From the NCBI RefSeq assembly GCF_001477055.1, contig NZ_LDRK01000013.1, positions 1 to 64,000 of the forward strand: a DNA stretch of 64,000 nucleotides, written 5' to 3'. Below are positions 21,298 to 31,431 of this stretch, one piece after another; the first letter of the stretch is position 1, and each line of letters opens with the position of its first letter. A program made the position numbers and the translations under genes. Below the pieces are notes generated by a model that had not been told where the DNA came from, searched no databases, and saw nothing but the letters and a program-made list of their open reading frames with translations. Origin of the DNA: Leucobacter chromiiresistens. Its GTDB lineage: Bacteria; Actinomycetota; Actinomycetes; Actinomycetales; Microbacteriaceae.

Positions 21298-21347
21298 CAC
21301 CCGCGGCGATGCTCTGAGCAAAGCGAGCGGCAGCGGCGGGAACGACG

Positions 21348-21410
21348 GAGCGGGCCGGAGGCCGCCCGGGCACGCGCATTGCGCAGCCCACGACGATCCC
21401 CGGCCCGCTC
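21348..21410 (-). terminator. Candidate terminator of the secDF operon
   Basis: 11-bp perfect inverted repeat GAGCGGGCCGG / CCGGCCCGCTC (21348-21358, 21400-21410) with a 41-base GC-rich loop that contains a smaller dyad around 21373-21383. It lies 18 bases past the secF stop and upstream of the rel promoter. The large loop lowers confidence. Confidence 0.4.
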
Positions 21411-21427
21411 ACCAGTGCTCTCGTTCC

Positions 21428-22483
21428 CTAACGGGTGCGCGCCGGGTCGGTCTCGGCGACCGCTGCGTCGTCCTCCGAACCCGCCGCCTCAGCGCCGTCG
21501 CGCTCCCGCGTGCGGAGCACCTTGGCCTCGTGCTTGCGGATGCCGGGCTCGCGCTCGCGCAGGTGCGCGTAAGCGGGCGATGCGATGAAGATCGTCGAGT
21601 ACGCGCCGACGAAGATGCCGATGAAGAGCGCCAGCGAGATGTCCCGCAGCGTTCCGGCGCCGAGCACGAACGCTCCGATGAAGAGGATCGACGCGACCGG
21701 CAGCAGCGCCACGACCGAGGTGTTGATCGACCGCACCAGCGTCTGGTTGACGCCCAGGTTCACGGACTCCGCGAAGGTGCGCCGGTCGTTCAGCTCACCG
21801 GGTGCCGTATTCTCGCGGATCTTGTCGAACACCACGACGGTGTCGTAGAGCGAGTAGCCGAGGATGGTCAGGAAGCCGATCATGGCCGCCGGAGTGATCT
21901 CGAAGCCCGAGATGCCGTAGATGCCCGCGGTGATCACGAGGTCGTGCAGCAGCGCGATGATCGCCGCCAGCGACATCTTCCAGGTTCTGAAGTAGATCGC
22001 CATCACGAGCGCGGCGAACAGGATGAACACGATCAGTGCGATGATCGCCTGACGCGTGATGTCCTGCCCCCATGCCGGACCGATGTACGACGTCGTCACC
22101 TCGGCGACGGGCACGCCGTAGCTCTCGGCGATCGCTTCCGCGACGTCCCGGTTCTCGGCGTCGGAGAGCGCCTCGGTCTGCACGCGGATATCGGTCGGGC
22201 CGACCTGCGACACGCGGGGAGCGCTCCCCGGGAGCGCCTCCTGCACCGCCGACTCGGCGATCGCGGGATCGCGATCCTGCGACTCCGAGAGGTGGACCTG
22301 GAACTGGCTGCCTCCCGTGAACTCGATGCCGAAGGTGAAGCCGCCACGCAGCAGCGGACCGGCGATGGAGATGATGATCAGCACGATGGAGATCACATAC
22401 CACGTCTTGCGACGACCGACGAAGTCGATCGACTTCTCGCCCGTGTAGAGCGCGTTGCCGAACTCGGCGAATGAGCGAGCCAT
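21428..22483 (-). CDS. secF: Protein translocase subunit SecF
   Basis: Membrane partner of SecD; uses the proton motive force to help the Sec channel complete export. 351 residues with six membrane segments: the first near residues 25-48 (WYVISIVLIIISIAGPLL), a large extracytoplasmic loop with FGIEFTGGSQFQVHL, then five C-terminal segments including IYFRTWKMSLAAIIALLHDLVITAG and GFLTILGYSLYDTVVVFDKIREN, the family signature. ATG 22483 is two bases after the secD stop, with GGAAAGGAGAGC upstream. The tail is charged. Confidence 0.96.
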   Translation of the reverse strand: MARSFAEFGNALYTGEKSIDFVGRRKTWYVISIVLIIISIAGPLLRGGFTFGIEFTGGSQFQVHLSESQDRDPAIAESAVQEALPGSAPRVSQVGPTDIRVQTEALSDAENRDVAEAIAESYGVPVAEVTTSYIGPAWGQDITRQAIIALIVFILFAALVMAIYFRTWKMSLAAIIALLHDLVITAGIYGISGFEITPAAMIGFLTILGYSLYDTVVVFDKIRENTAPGELNDRRTFAESVNLGVNQTLVRSINTSVVALLPVASILFIGAFVLGAGTLRDISLALFIGIFVGAYSTIFIASPAYAHLREREPGIRKHEAKVLRTRERDGAEAAGSEDDAAVAETDPARTR

Positions 22484-22485
22484 GG

Positions 22486-24300
22486 TCAGCTCTCCTTTCC
22501 GGCTGACGCGTCGGCCATGAGGGCCTTGCGTTCGGCGATGGTCTGGCGTCGAGCGGCCTCCGCCTGACTGCGGGCGTTCTTCTTCCGGCCCTGCGAGGCG
22601 GCCACGGGTTCGCGGAACTGCATGCGCCCCCGGTAGACCGCGCCCAGCTTCTGCGGATCGAGGCCCGAGAACGGGTGCCCGCCCTGGTAGAACCGCGTGC
22701 GCGCGAGCAGCGTCATGATCGGGTGCGTGAAGAACGCGATCACGATCACGTCGACGAGCGTGGTGAGGCCGAGCGTGAACGCGAAGCCCTTCACGTTGCC
22801 GACGGCGAGGATGAACAGGATGACCGCGGCGAGGAAGTTCACGCCGTCTGACGCGAGGACCGTGCGGAACGCCCGCTTCCACCCGTGCTCCACGGCGCTC
22901 TCGATCGAGAACCCGTCGCGCAGTGCGTCGCGGATGCGTTCGAAGTACACGATGAAGGAGTCGGCGGTGAAGCCGACCGCGACGATGATGCCGGCGACGC
23001 CGGCGAGCGACAACCGGTAGCCCTGCCGCCACGAGAAGAACGTGAGCAGGAGGTAGGTCAGAATACCGGCGACCACGAGCGACGCGATGGTGAGCGATCC
23101 GAGCGCTCGATATTGGAACGCGGAGTAGACGACGACGAGCAGCAGACCGATGAGGCCGGCGAGCAGACCCGCGGCGAGCTGGCTCGTGCCGAGCGTCGCC
23201 GAGATGTCCTCCTGGCTCTGCACGGAGAAGTCGATCGGGAGCGCGCCGAACTTCAGCTGGTCTGCCAGAGCGGCGGCGGACTCCTGGGTGAACTGCCCGC
23301 TGATGGAGGGGCGTCCGTCGAGGATCTGCGCCTGCATCGTCGGCGCCGAGAGCACGCGCCCGTCGAGCACGAACGCGAACTGGTTCTGCGGCTCTGCAGC
23401 GCCGAAGAGTCGCGTGCTGATCTTGCCGAAGGTCTCGGTGCCCTGCTTGTCCATCGTGATCTGCACGACCCACTCGCCCGTGGAGGCGCCGGTGGACGTC
23501 GTGCCGACCTGGGCGACCGCGTCGGTGATGACCGAGCCGTCGAGCTCGACCGGCCCCAGGATGTATTTGACGGCGCCCGTGTCGTCGCACGTGATGAGCG
23601 GGCGGTCTGCCGGAGCGTTGCCCGCATCGAGCGCGGCGTCCGAGTCGCAGGTGAAGGCGTCGAACTTCTCCTGCAGGGCCGGGGTGATCCAGGCGATGTC
23701 GCCGGCGCTCTCGGGAATCGTCTCCGGGTCGAGGGTCTCGTCGTAGGGCTCAGCGCCGTCGCTCTCGGTGCCCTCGGCGGAACCGTCCTCCGTCGCGGCG
23801 TCTTCGCCAGCGCCGTCATCGGCAGCGGGATCGGCAGCCTCCGCCTCATCCGTCGCAGCGCCCGCCTCGGCGCTCTCCTCTGCTCCGGCCTGCTCGGAGC
23901 CCGCGCCGATGCCGTACGTCAGCACCGGTCGGAAGTCGAGATTCGCCGACGCCTCGATGCGCTGCATCGTCGCCTCGTCCGCTTTGCCGGGGATGGACAC
24001 GGAGATGTGCTGGTTGCCCTGAGTCGTGATCTCCGCCTCAGAGACGCCCGCGGCGTCGACGCGCTGCCGGATGATCGAGACGGCCTGCTGCAGCTGGTCG
24101 CCGGCGACCGCCTCTCCGCCCGTCTGCTCCGCGGCGAGCAGCACCTGGGTGCCGCCCTGCAGGTCGAGCGCGAGCTTCGGCGTCCAGGTGGCGTTGCTGT
24201 TGAACACGCCGTACGCGATCAAGCCGGTGAGGCCGACGATGAATACCAGGAGGAGGACGAGGGAGCGACGCGCCCTCCGAACGGCGGGTGATGACGCCAA
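22486..24300 (-). CDS. secD: Protein translocase subunit SecD
   Basis: Sec accessory membrane protein, 604 residues. First membrane helix near 11-33; the P1 domain starts LALDLQGGTQVLLAAEQ, a family signature. The C-terminal half has the membrane block with GLIGLLLVVVYSAFQYRALGS and SLAGVAGIIVAVGFTADSFIVYFERIRD. Between residues about 135 and 200 lies an acidic, Ala/Asp/Glu/Gly-rich insert within the extracytoplasmic P1 region. The start is TTG 24300 without a clear ribosome site; no better upstream or downstream start keeps the first helix. Order yajC-secD-secF, transcribed together. Confidence 0.95.
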   Translation of the reverse strand: MASSPAVRRARRSLVLLLVFIVGLTGLIAYGVFNSNATWTPKLALDLQGGTQVLLAAEQTGGEAVAGDQLQQAVSIIRQRVDAAGVSEAEITTQGNQHISVSIPGKADEATMQRIEASANLDFRPVLTYGIGAGSEQAGAEESAEAGAATDEAEAADPAADDGAGEDAATEDGSAEGTESDGAEPYDETLDPETIPESAGDIAWITPALQEKFDAFTCDSDAALDAGNAPADRPLITCDDTGAVKYILGPVELDGSVITDAVAQVGTTSTGASTGEWVVQITMDKQGTETFGKISTRLFGAAEPQNQFAFVLDGRVLSAPTMQAQILDGRPSISGQFTQESAAALADQLKFGALPIDFSVQSQEDISATLGTSQLAAGLLAGLIGLLLVVVYSAFQYRALGSLTIASLVVAGILTYLLLTFFSWRQGYRLSLAGVAGIIVAVGFTADSFIVYFERIRDALRDGFSIESAVEHGWKRAFRTVLASDGVNFLAAVILFILAVGNVKGFAFTLGLTTLVDVIVIAFFTHPIMTLLARTRFYQGGHPFSGLDPQKLGAVYRGRMQFREPVAASQGRKKNARSQAEAARRQTIAERKALMADASAGKES

Positions 24301-24330
24301 GGCAGACTGCTTTCTCTAAACGTGGACAGG

Positions 24331-24357
24331 GGTGGCCGCGGAGAACCCGCGGCCACC
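24331..24357 (-). terminator. Hairpin between yajC and secD
   Basis: Perfect 11-bp stem GGTGGCCGCGG / CCGCGGCCACC with a five-base loop, three bases past the yajC stop, within the 60-base yajC-secD gap. It could attenuate secDF transcription or protect the yajC 3' end. Confidence 0.6.
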
Positions 24358-24360
24358 GGT

Positions 24361-24834
24361 TCAGGCCTTCGGCGCCGAACCGTTCCCCTGCTCATCGACG
24401 TCGGTGTCGTTGTCGCGGTCGCGCCGCGGCTCGGTCTCGGGGGCGATCGGCGCGTCGTCGGCGACGGGAGCCGCGCCTGCGGACGTCGGATCGGCAGCGC
24501 CGAACCGCTCGCCGAACGCCGGATCGTCGTCGGGGGCGAGCGCGGAGCCCTCCTCCTCCACGACCGCGTCGACCGGCGCGACGACCTGCGCGACCGCATT
24601 GCGGTGCACGACGAAGGTCGAGGTGCCGCTGCGCAGCGTCACCTTGTTCTCCTCCTCATCCACGGCGTCGATCGTGCCGAAGATGCCGGACTGGAGCATG
24701 ACCTCCGCGCCGGGACGAAGGTTGTTCTGCAGTTCGAGCTGCGCGGCCTGGCGCTTCTTCCCGTTCCGGAACATGAAGAAGATCAACAGCGCGATCAGCG
24801 CGAACATCACCAGGGTGATCGGATCCAGAGGCAC
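24361..24834 (-). CDS. yajC: Preprotein translocase subunit YajC
   Basis: Small Sec accessory membrane protein. 157 residues: membrane helix near 4-22 (PITLVMFALIALLIFFMFRNGKKR), then the YajC core with LRPGAEVMLQSGIFGTIDAVDEEENKVTLRSG, and a long acidic Ala/Pro/Asp tail that is typical of actinobacterial YajC. GTG 24834 is chosen because AAAGGA lies five to seven bases upstream and the product begins MPLDPITL; the frame is open a further nine codons. It lies downstream of ruvB on the same strand. Confidence 0.93.
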   Translation of the reverse strand: MPLDPITLVMFALIALLIFFMFRNGKKRQAAQLELQNNLRPGAEVMLQSGIFGTIDAVDEEENKVTLRSGTSTFVVHRNAVAQVVAPVDAVVEEEGSALAPDDDPAFGERFGAADPTSAGAAPVADDAPIAPETEPRRDRDNDTDVDEQGNGSAPKA

Positions 24835-24925
24835 AGCGGTCCTTTCGGCAGACGAACACATGCCTCTCCTGAGGCACAGATTGCATCAGTTTAGCCGGTC
24901 GCCGCTGTGAACGCCCCTACTCTTC

Positions 24926-25924
24926 TCACGGAGCGGTCGGCGGCTCCACGCCCACGTGCTCCCACCCGAGACGAGTCGCCACGCGACCGCGCGGCGTGCG
25001 CGAGAGCAGCCCGGTGCGCACGAGGAACGGCTCCACGACCGCTTCGATCGTCTCCGATTCCTCGCCCACCGACACCGCGAGCGTCGAGAGCCCGACCGGG
25101 CCGCCGTTGAAGCGCTCGACCACGGCGCGCAGCACCTCGCGGTCGAGCCGATCCAGCCCGTGGTCGTCGACGTCGTACAGCGCGAGTGCCGCCTGCACGG
25201 TCGACGCGTCGCCCGGGAGGTCGTGCACCAGACCGTAGTCCCGCACCCGCCGCAGCAACCGGTTGGCGATTCGGGGCGTGCCCCGCGAGCGACGCGCGAT
25301 CTCGTCGACCCCGCTCTCCGAGAGTGAGAACTCGATGAGACCCGAAGCGCGGCTCACCACCTGGGAGAGCTCGTCGTCGGAGTAGAACTCCAGGTGCGCC
25401 GTGAAGCCGAAGCGGTCGCGCAGCGGGTTGGGCAGCAGACCCGCGCGTGTGGTCGCGCCCACGAGTGTGAACGGCGAGAGCTCGAGCGGCACCGAAGTCG
25501 CGCCGGCGCCCTTGCCCACCATGATGTCGACCTTGAAGTCCTCCATCGCGAGGTACAGCATCTCCTCGGCGCTGCGCGCCATGCGGTGGATCTCGTCGAT
25601 GAAGAGCACCTCGCCCGGCGTGAGCGCCGACAGCACGGCGGCGAGGTCGCCCGCGTGCTGGATGGCGGGCCCCGACGTCTGGTGGAGCGGCTTGTCGAGT
25701 TCGGATGCGACGATCATCGACAGCGTCGTCTTGCCGAGCCCCGGAGGGCCGGCGAGCAGGATGTGGTCCGGCGTGTGACGGCGCATGGTGGCCGCGTCGA
25801 GCAGCAGCCCGAGCTGCCGCCGCACCTTCGACTGGCCCACGAACTCGGCGAGGCTGGTCGGCCGGAGCGCTCCCTCGTAGCCCTGCTCCGAAGCCGAGGC
25901 CTGGGCCGAGAGCTCACCGCTCAC
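24926..25924 (-). CDS. ruvB: Holliday junction ATP-dependent helicase RuvB
   Basis: AAA+ motor that drives branch migration with RuvA. 332 residues. Walker [11 protein letters not shown], Walker [11 protein letters not shown], sensor 1 [18 protein letters not shown], arginine-finger region, and a C-terminal winged helix ([38 protein letters not shown]). The GTG start overlaps the ruvA stop (GTGA), so the two are coupled. The frame extends upstream to 26065 inside ruvA but lacks conserved sequence there. Confidence 0.97.
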   Translation of the reverse strand: MSGELSAQASASEQGYEGALRPTSLAEFVGQSKVRRQLGLLLDAATMRRHTPDHILLAGPPGLGKTTLSMIVASELDKPLHQTSGPAIQHAGDLAAVLSALTPGEVLFIDEIHRMARSAEEMLYLAMEDFKVDIMVGKGAGATSVPLELSPFTLVGATTRAGLLPNPLRDRFGFTAHLEFYSDDELSQVVSRASGLIEFSLSESGVDEIARRSRGTPRIANRLLRRVRDYGLVHDLPGDASTVQAALALYDVDDHGLDRLDREVLRAVVERFNGGPVGLSTLAVSVGEESETIEAVVEPFLVRTGLLSRTPRGRVATRLGWEHVGVEPPTAP

Positions 25925-26553
25925 CGGGCGCCTCGCGAACCGCGTGCTCCCCCGCGGCCCGCCTGCAGCAGCGCCAGCGCGGCGCGCAGCAGCCCGGCGC
26001 TCTCGTCGGGGGCGCCGGCGTCGCGCGCGTCCTGCACGGCCTGGCCGGCCTCGGCCTCGCTCCACCCCAGCCCGACGAGCCCCTCGCGGACGCCCGCGGC
26101 CACCGCATCCTGCGGAGCGGCGGACGCGACGCGGTCGGCGCCGTCGAGCGACAGATGCGCGAGCTTCCCGGCGAGCGAGAGGGTGATGAGCTTCGCCGTC
26201 TTCGGGCCGATCCCCGACACCTTGCGAAACGGCTTCTCGTCGTCCAGCGCCACGGCCGCGGCGATCTCCCCCGGCGTCAACGCCGAGAGCACGCCCAGCG
26301 CGCTCCGCGGCCCGACTCCCGAGACGGCGATGAGATGCCCGAAGACGTCGAGCTCCGCCTCCGAGGCGAAGCCGAACAGCGTCAGCGAGTCCTCGCGCAC
26401 GACGAGCGAGGTGTGCAGGCGCAGCTCATCCCCCGGATGCGCGGCGGAGACGCGCCCGCTCGGCACCTCGACGCGCATGCCGAGCCCGCCGAGTTCGATG
26501 ACGACCCAACCGGCGCCGGCGGCGAGCACGGGCCCGCGAATCGAAGCAATCAC
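25921..26553 (-). CDS. ruvA: Holliday junction branch migration protein RuvA
   Basis: Tetrameric Holliday-junction binder that loads RuvB. 210 residues: an N-terminal OB fold ([23 protein letters not shown]), a double helix-hairpin-helix ([42 protein letters not shown]) and a C-terminal RuvB-binding helix bundle. Start GTG 26553, with TAGGGT six bases upstream (leaderless type) and a LexA-like box farther up. The usual upstream partner ruvC is absent; leuA lies there instead. Confidence 0.96.
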   Translation of the reverse strand: MIASIRGPVLAAGAGWVVIELGGLGMRVEVPSGRVSAAHPGDELRLHTSLVVREDSLTLFGFASEAELDVFGHLIAVSGVGPRSALGVLSALTPGEIAAAVALDDEKPFRKVSGIGPKTAKLITLSLAGKLAHLSLDGADRVASAAPQDAVAAGVREGLVGLGWSEAEAGQAVQDARDAGAPDESAGLLRAALALLQAGRGGARGSRGAR

Positions 26554-26621
26554 ACGTTCACCCTAGAAGAAGCGGCGCGATCCCGCCCTCCGCCACACCG
26601 AGTTCTCGAACATATCTACGA
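26554..26621 (-). promoter_or_regulatory. ruvA promoter with LexA-like box
   Basis: TAGGGT (26565-26560) then six bases then GTG. At 26606-26621, TCGAAC-ATAT-CTACGA matches the actinobacterial SOS box (TCGAAC, four bases, GTTCGA) at 10 of 12 positions, one half-site perfect. ruvAB is SOS-regulated in many bacteria. Confidence 0.55.
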
Positions 26622-26636
26622 AAGCACTCGGGCGCC

Positions 26637-26669
26637 GGCGCAGCTGACGCGCAGGGGCGCAGCCGACGC
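26637..26669. repeat. Two copies of GGCGCAGCYGACGC, 19-bp period
   Basis: GGCGCAGCTGACGC at 26637-26650 and GGCGCAGCCGACGC at 26656-26669, directly after the leuA stop. The same unit with the same 19-base period recurs after leuS at 51820-51851. Confidence 0.7.
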
Positions 26670-26670
26670 G

Positions 26671-28512
<1,842 letters not shown>

Positions 28513-28540
<28 letters not shown>

Positions 28541-28569
28541 CGGCTAAGGAGAAGCGAGCCGAACAGCAT
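28513..28569 (-). CDS. leuA leader peptide
   Basis: 18-codon open frame encoding MLFGSLLLSRRDESSTSN, ending 72 bases before the leuA ATG. Four of its 18 residues are Leu, three consecutive (CTT CTC CTT), placed six bases before the first attenuator segment. Its ATG follows a TAGAGT hexamer by seven bases, so the peptide is probably translated from a leaderless transcript. A ribosome stalled at the Leu codons would cover segment 1 and block the 1:2 hairpin, allowing leuA expression when leucyl-tRNA is scarce. Leucine leader peptides are known upstream of leuA in other actinobacteria; this one is inferred from sequence alone. Confidence 0.7.
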
Positions 28570-28582
28570 GTCGCTCACTCTA
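28570..28582 (-). promoter_or_regulatory. Leaderless promoter of the leuA leader
   Basis: TAGAGT (28582-28577) then seven bases then the leader ATG. The divergent DUF2207 promoter lies about 55 bases away. Confidence 0.5.
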
Positions 28583-28636
28583 CCATCCGCTCCGGTCGGC
28601 CCGCGCCGATTCCGGGCGTTCCTCCGCCGCGTGCCA

Positions 28637-28649
28637 TAGCCTGGAGAAT
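28637..28649 (+). promoter_or_regulatory. -10 element and Shine-Dalgarno of DUF2207 gene
   Basis: TAGCCT (28637-28642), then GGAGAAT, then ATG 28650. The seven-base spacing fits a leaderless start, although GGAG could be a ribosome site if transcription begins farther upstream. Confidence 0.4.
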
Positions 28650-30470
28650 ATGACCACACGCATGCGCAGCACCCGCGGCGTCGCCGTCGCACTGTCGATC
28701 GTCGCCGCGGCGACCGCATGGGACGGCCTGCAGGCGCCGGCGCCCGCGGCCGCGGACGTCTCCGATTTCTCGTATCGCAGCTGGGACGTGGCCTACGAGA
28801 TCGACACCGATGCCGACGGCCGGGCGGTCGCCGAGGTGACCGAGACGCTCGTCGCCGAGTTCCCCGACTTCGATCAGAACCGCGGCATCGTGCGCGGTCT
28901 GCCGAAGGACTACGAGGGGAGCTCCACCGAGCCGTCGAACTTCTCGGTGACGGACGCCTCCGGGGCGGCCGTCCCGTTCGAGGTCGAGGAGGAGGATGGC
29001 TTCGTGGCGGTGCTCACGGGCGACGACCGGTACGTGCGTGGCGTGCAGACCTACGTGATCTCGTACACGCTGCGCGACGTCGTGCTCGCACGGGACGACG
29101 GCTCGGCCGACGAGTTCAACTGGGATCTCGTCGACTTCGAGCACGAGCAGCCGATCGACCGATTCGGCGCCACCGTGTCGTTCGGCCCCGGCCTGGAGGA
29201 TCGCCTGAACGGCAACGCGCGCTGCTACGTCGGCGGCGCCGGTTCGACCGACGAGTGCGAGATCTCGGCGGCGGAGAACGGCGCGGCGTTCTCGGTCGCC
29301 GGGATCCCGCTCGGACCGCAGCAGGGCGTGACCGTCGCCATCGGGCTGGACGCCGGATCGGCGGTGCAGCCGCCCAGCCGGCTGCCGAACTTCGCGCTCG
29401 ACACGCTCCCGCTCATCGTCGGCAGTGGCGCTCTCGGGGCGGCCGGTATCGCGGCCGGATCGGCGATCCGGCTCCGCAGCCGGCGCAAGACGGCCCGCGG
29501 CACGGTGGTAGCCCAGTACGACGTGCCCGATACGCTTCCGCCGCTCGTGGCGGGCCCGGTCGCCGGGGTCTCCGCGAAGACGGTGCCCGCCCAGCTCGTG
29601 CATCTCGCGGTGCGCGGTGCGATCCGCATCGAGGACGGCGAGCCGGAGCAGGGTTGGTTCGGACCGAAGAGCGCCCGACCGATGCTGCGCCTCGTCGATC
29701 CGACCCGCGCCGCGGACCCGCTCGACGAGCGCGCCCTGCACGCGCTGTTCGCAGGCGCGGAGCCCGGCACGGCCGTCGAGCTTCCCGAGAGCGACGAGGA
29801 GTTCGCCGAGCGGATGCAGAAGCTCGAGGCGGTGGGCACCGCTGCAGCGACCGAACGGGGCTACCTCGAACGAGTGCACAGCCCGCGCGCCCGCATGTGG
29901 GGCTGGATCGCGATCGGACTCGTCGTGGTGCTCGGGGTGCTCACCGGGCTGGCGCTCGCGCAGCGCGCGAACGCGCTCCCCGCGATCTTCCTCGTGATGG
30001 GCATCGTGGCCCTGGTCGCCGCGTTCGCGTCGGTGGTGAAGCAGCGGGTGTACACGCCGCTCGGCGCCGAGACGCGCGAGTACCTCCTCGGCGTGCGCGA
30101 GTTCATCGAGGTCGCCGAGGCGGATCGCCTGCGCGTGCTGCAGTCGCACAGCGGCGCCGAGCGCCGCGACGCGGGCGGCGTCGACGTCGTGCACCTGTAC
30201 GAGCGCCTGCTGCCGTACGCGATGATCTTCGGGCTCGAGAAGGAGTGGACCCGCGTGCTGCAGGTCGCCTACGAGCAGCACGGCGGGTACATACCGCTCT
30301 GGTACGCCGGCCTCGGGGCGTCGAGCATGTCGTCGTTCGGCGACACCATCTCGCAGTTCACCGATTCCCTGAGCTCGTCGGTGAGCTACACGTCCAGCAG
30401 CTCGGGCGGATCGACCGGCGGCGGCTTCGCCGGGGGCGGCGGGGGCGGCGGATTCTCGGGCGGCAGGTGA
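28650..30470 (+). CDS. DUF2207 domain-containing membrane protein
   Basis: 606-residue predicted surface-exposed membrane protein of unknown function. A signal peptide (residues 1 to about 36, ending PAAAD) is followed by an extracytoplasmic DUF2207 domain (SYRSWDVAYEIDTDADGRAVAEVTETLVAEF). There is a membrane helix near 250-275, a cytoplasmic region, and a second pair of helices near 414-460 (MWGWIAIGLVVVLGVLTGLAL, AIFLVMGIVALVAAFASVV). The C-terminus is Ser- then Gly-rich (SSGGSTGGGFAGGGGGGG), typical of the family. It diverges from leuA and converges on era with a 22-base gap. Confidence 0.88.
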   Translation: MTTRMRSTRGVAVALSIVAAATAWDGLQAPAPAAADVSDFSYRSWDVAYEIDTDADGRAVAEVTETLVAEFPDFDQNRGIVRGLPKDYEGSSTEPSNFSVTDASGAAVPFEVEEEDGFVAVLTGDDRYVRGVQTYVISYTLRDVVLARDDGSADEFNWDLVDFEHEQPIDRFGATVSFGPGLEDRLNGNARCYVGGAGSTDECEISAAENGAAFSVAGIPLGPQQGVTVAIGLDAGSAVQPPSRLPNFALDTLPLIVGSGALGAAGIAAGSAIRLRSRRKTARGTVVAQYDVPDTLPPLVAGPVAGVSAKTVPAQLVHLAVRGAIRIEDGEPEQGWFGPKSARPMLRLVDPTRAADPLDERALHALFAGAEPGTAVELPESDEEFAERMQKLEAVGTAAATERGYLERVHSPRARMWGWIAIGLVVVLGVLTGLALAQRANALPAIFLVMGIVALVAAFASVVKQRVYTPLGAETREYLLGVREFIEVAEADRLRVLQSHSGAERRDAGGVDVVHLYERLLPYAMIFGLEKEWTRVLQVAYEQHGGYIPLWYAGLGASSMSSFGDTISQFTDSLSSSVSYTSSSSGGSTGGGFAGGGGGGGFSGGR

Positions 30471-30492
30471 GCGCCCGCGTCGAGCGCCCGCG

Positions 30493-31431
30493 TCAGTTGA
30501 AGCCGAGCTTGCCGAGCGCCTTCGGGTCGCGCTGCCACTCCTTCAGCACCTTGACGCGCAGGGAGAGGTAGACGCGCCGCCCGAGGAGCACCTCGATCTC
30601 CTTGCGGGCCCGCTCCCCCACGTCGCGGAGGCGCGAGCCGCGGTGCCCGATGACGATGCCCTTCTGGCTGTCGCGCTCCACGTACAAATTCGCGTAGATC
30701 TCGAGCAGGCCGTCTTCGCGCTCCTCGCGATCCTCGACCGTCGCCGCGAGCGAGTGCGGCAGCTCGTCGCGCACGCCGTCGAGGGCCGCCTCGCGGATGA
30801 GCTCGGCGATGCGGTCGTCCTCGCCCTCGTCGGTCGTCTGCTCGGCCTCGTAGAGCGGAGGCGACACCGGCATGAGCTCCAGCAGCACGTCGGCGAGCAC
30901 GTCGAGCTGCTCGCGGGTGACGGACGAGATCGGCACCACCGCGTCCCACTCCCGCAGCTCGCCGAGGCGCGTCAACTGATCGATGATCTCGCTCTTCGAG
31001 GCCTCGTCGACCTTCGTGAGCACCGCCACCTTCTTGGCGCGCGGGAAGTCGTTCAGCCGCTCGTTGATGAAGCGGTCGCCCGGCCCCAGCTTCTCGTTCG
31101 CGGGAATGCAGAAGCCGATCACGTCGACGTCGCCGAGGGTCGCCTCCACGAGCGCGTTGAGCCGCTCGCCGAGCAGCGTGCGCGGGCGGTGGAGCCCCGG
31201 CGTGTCGACGATGATCAGCTGGCCGCTCTCGCGATGGGCGATGCCGCGAATCGCCCGGCGCGTGGTCTGCGGCTTCGGGCTGGTGATGGCGATCTTCTCG
31301 CCCACGAGCGCGTTCGTGAGCGTCGACTTGCCCACGTTCGGCCGCCCGACGAACGAGACGAATCCCGCGCGATACTCGCGCTCCGCTCCCCCGTCGCCCG
31401 TCTCCGGCCCTCGCTGCTGCTCCTGGCTCAT
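30493..31431 (-). CDS. era: GTPase Era
   Basis: Ribosome-assembly GTPase that binds the 3' end of 16S rRNA. 312 residues. G1 GRPNVGKSTLTN, switch region with TTRRAIRGIAH, G3 VDTPGLHRPRTLLG, G4 LTKVDE, and a C-terminal KH domain (ERDSQKGIVIGHRGSRLRDVG with GxxG). An acidic, Gln-rich tail of about 20 residues precedes the G domain. The start overlaps the corC stop (ATGA). It is last of the HIT-phoH-ybeY-corC-era operon, all ribosome- or RNA-linked apart from HIT and corC. Confidence 0.97.
   Translation of the reverse strand: MSQEQQRGPETGDGGAEREYRAGFVSFVGRPNVGKSTLTNALVGEKIAITSPKPQTTRRAIRGIAHRESGQLIIVDTPGLHRPRTLLGERLNALVEATLGDVDVIGFCIPANEKLGPGDRFINERLNDFPRAKKVAVLTKVDEASKSEIIDQLTRLGELREWDAVVPISSVTREQLDVLADVLLELMPVSPPLYEAEQTTDEGEDDRIAELIREAALDGVRDELPHSLAATVEDREEREDGLLEIYANLYVERDSQKGIVIGHRGSRLRDVGERARKEIEVLLGRRVYLSLRVKVLKEWQRDPKALGKLGFN

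Noticed and set aside
18419-22474. Very long open frame opposite rel and secF
   Set aside because: High GC leaves opposite-strand frames open; the translation is Arg/Asp/His-rich with no family motifs, whereas rel and secF on the minus strand are unmistakable.
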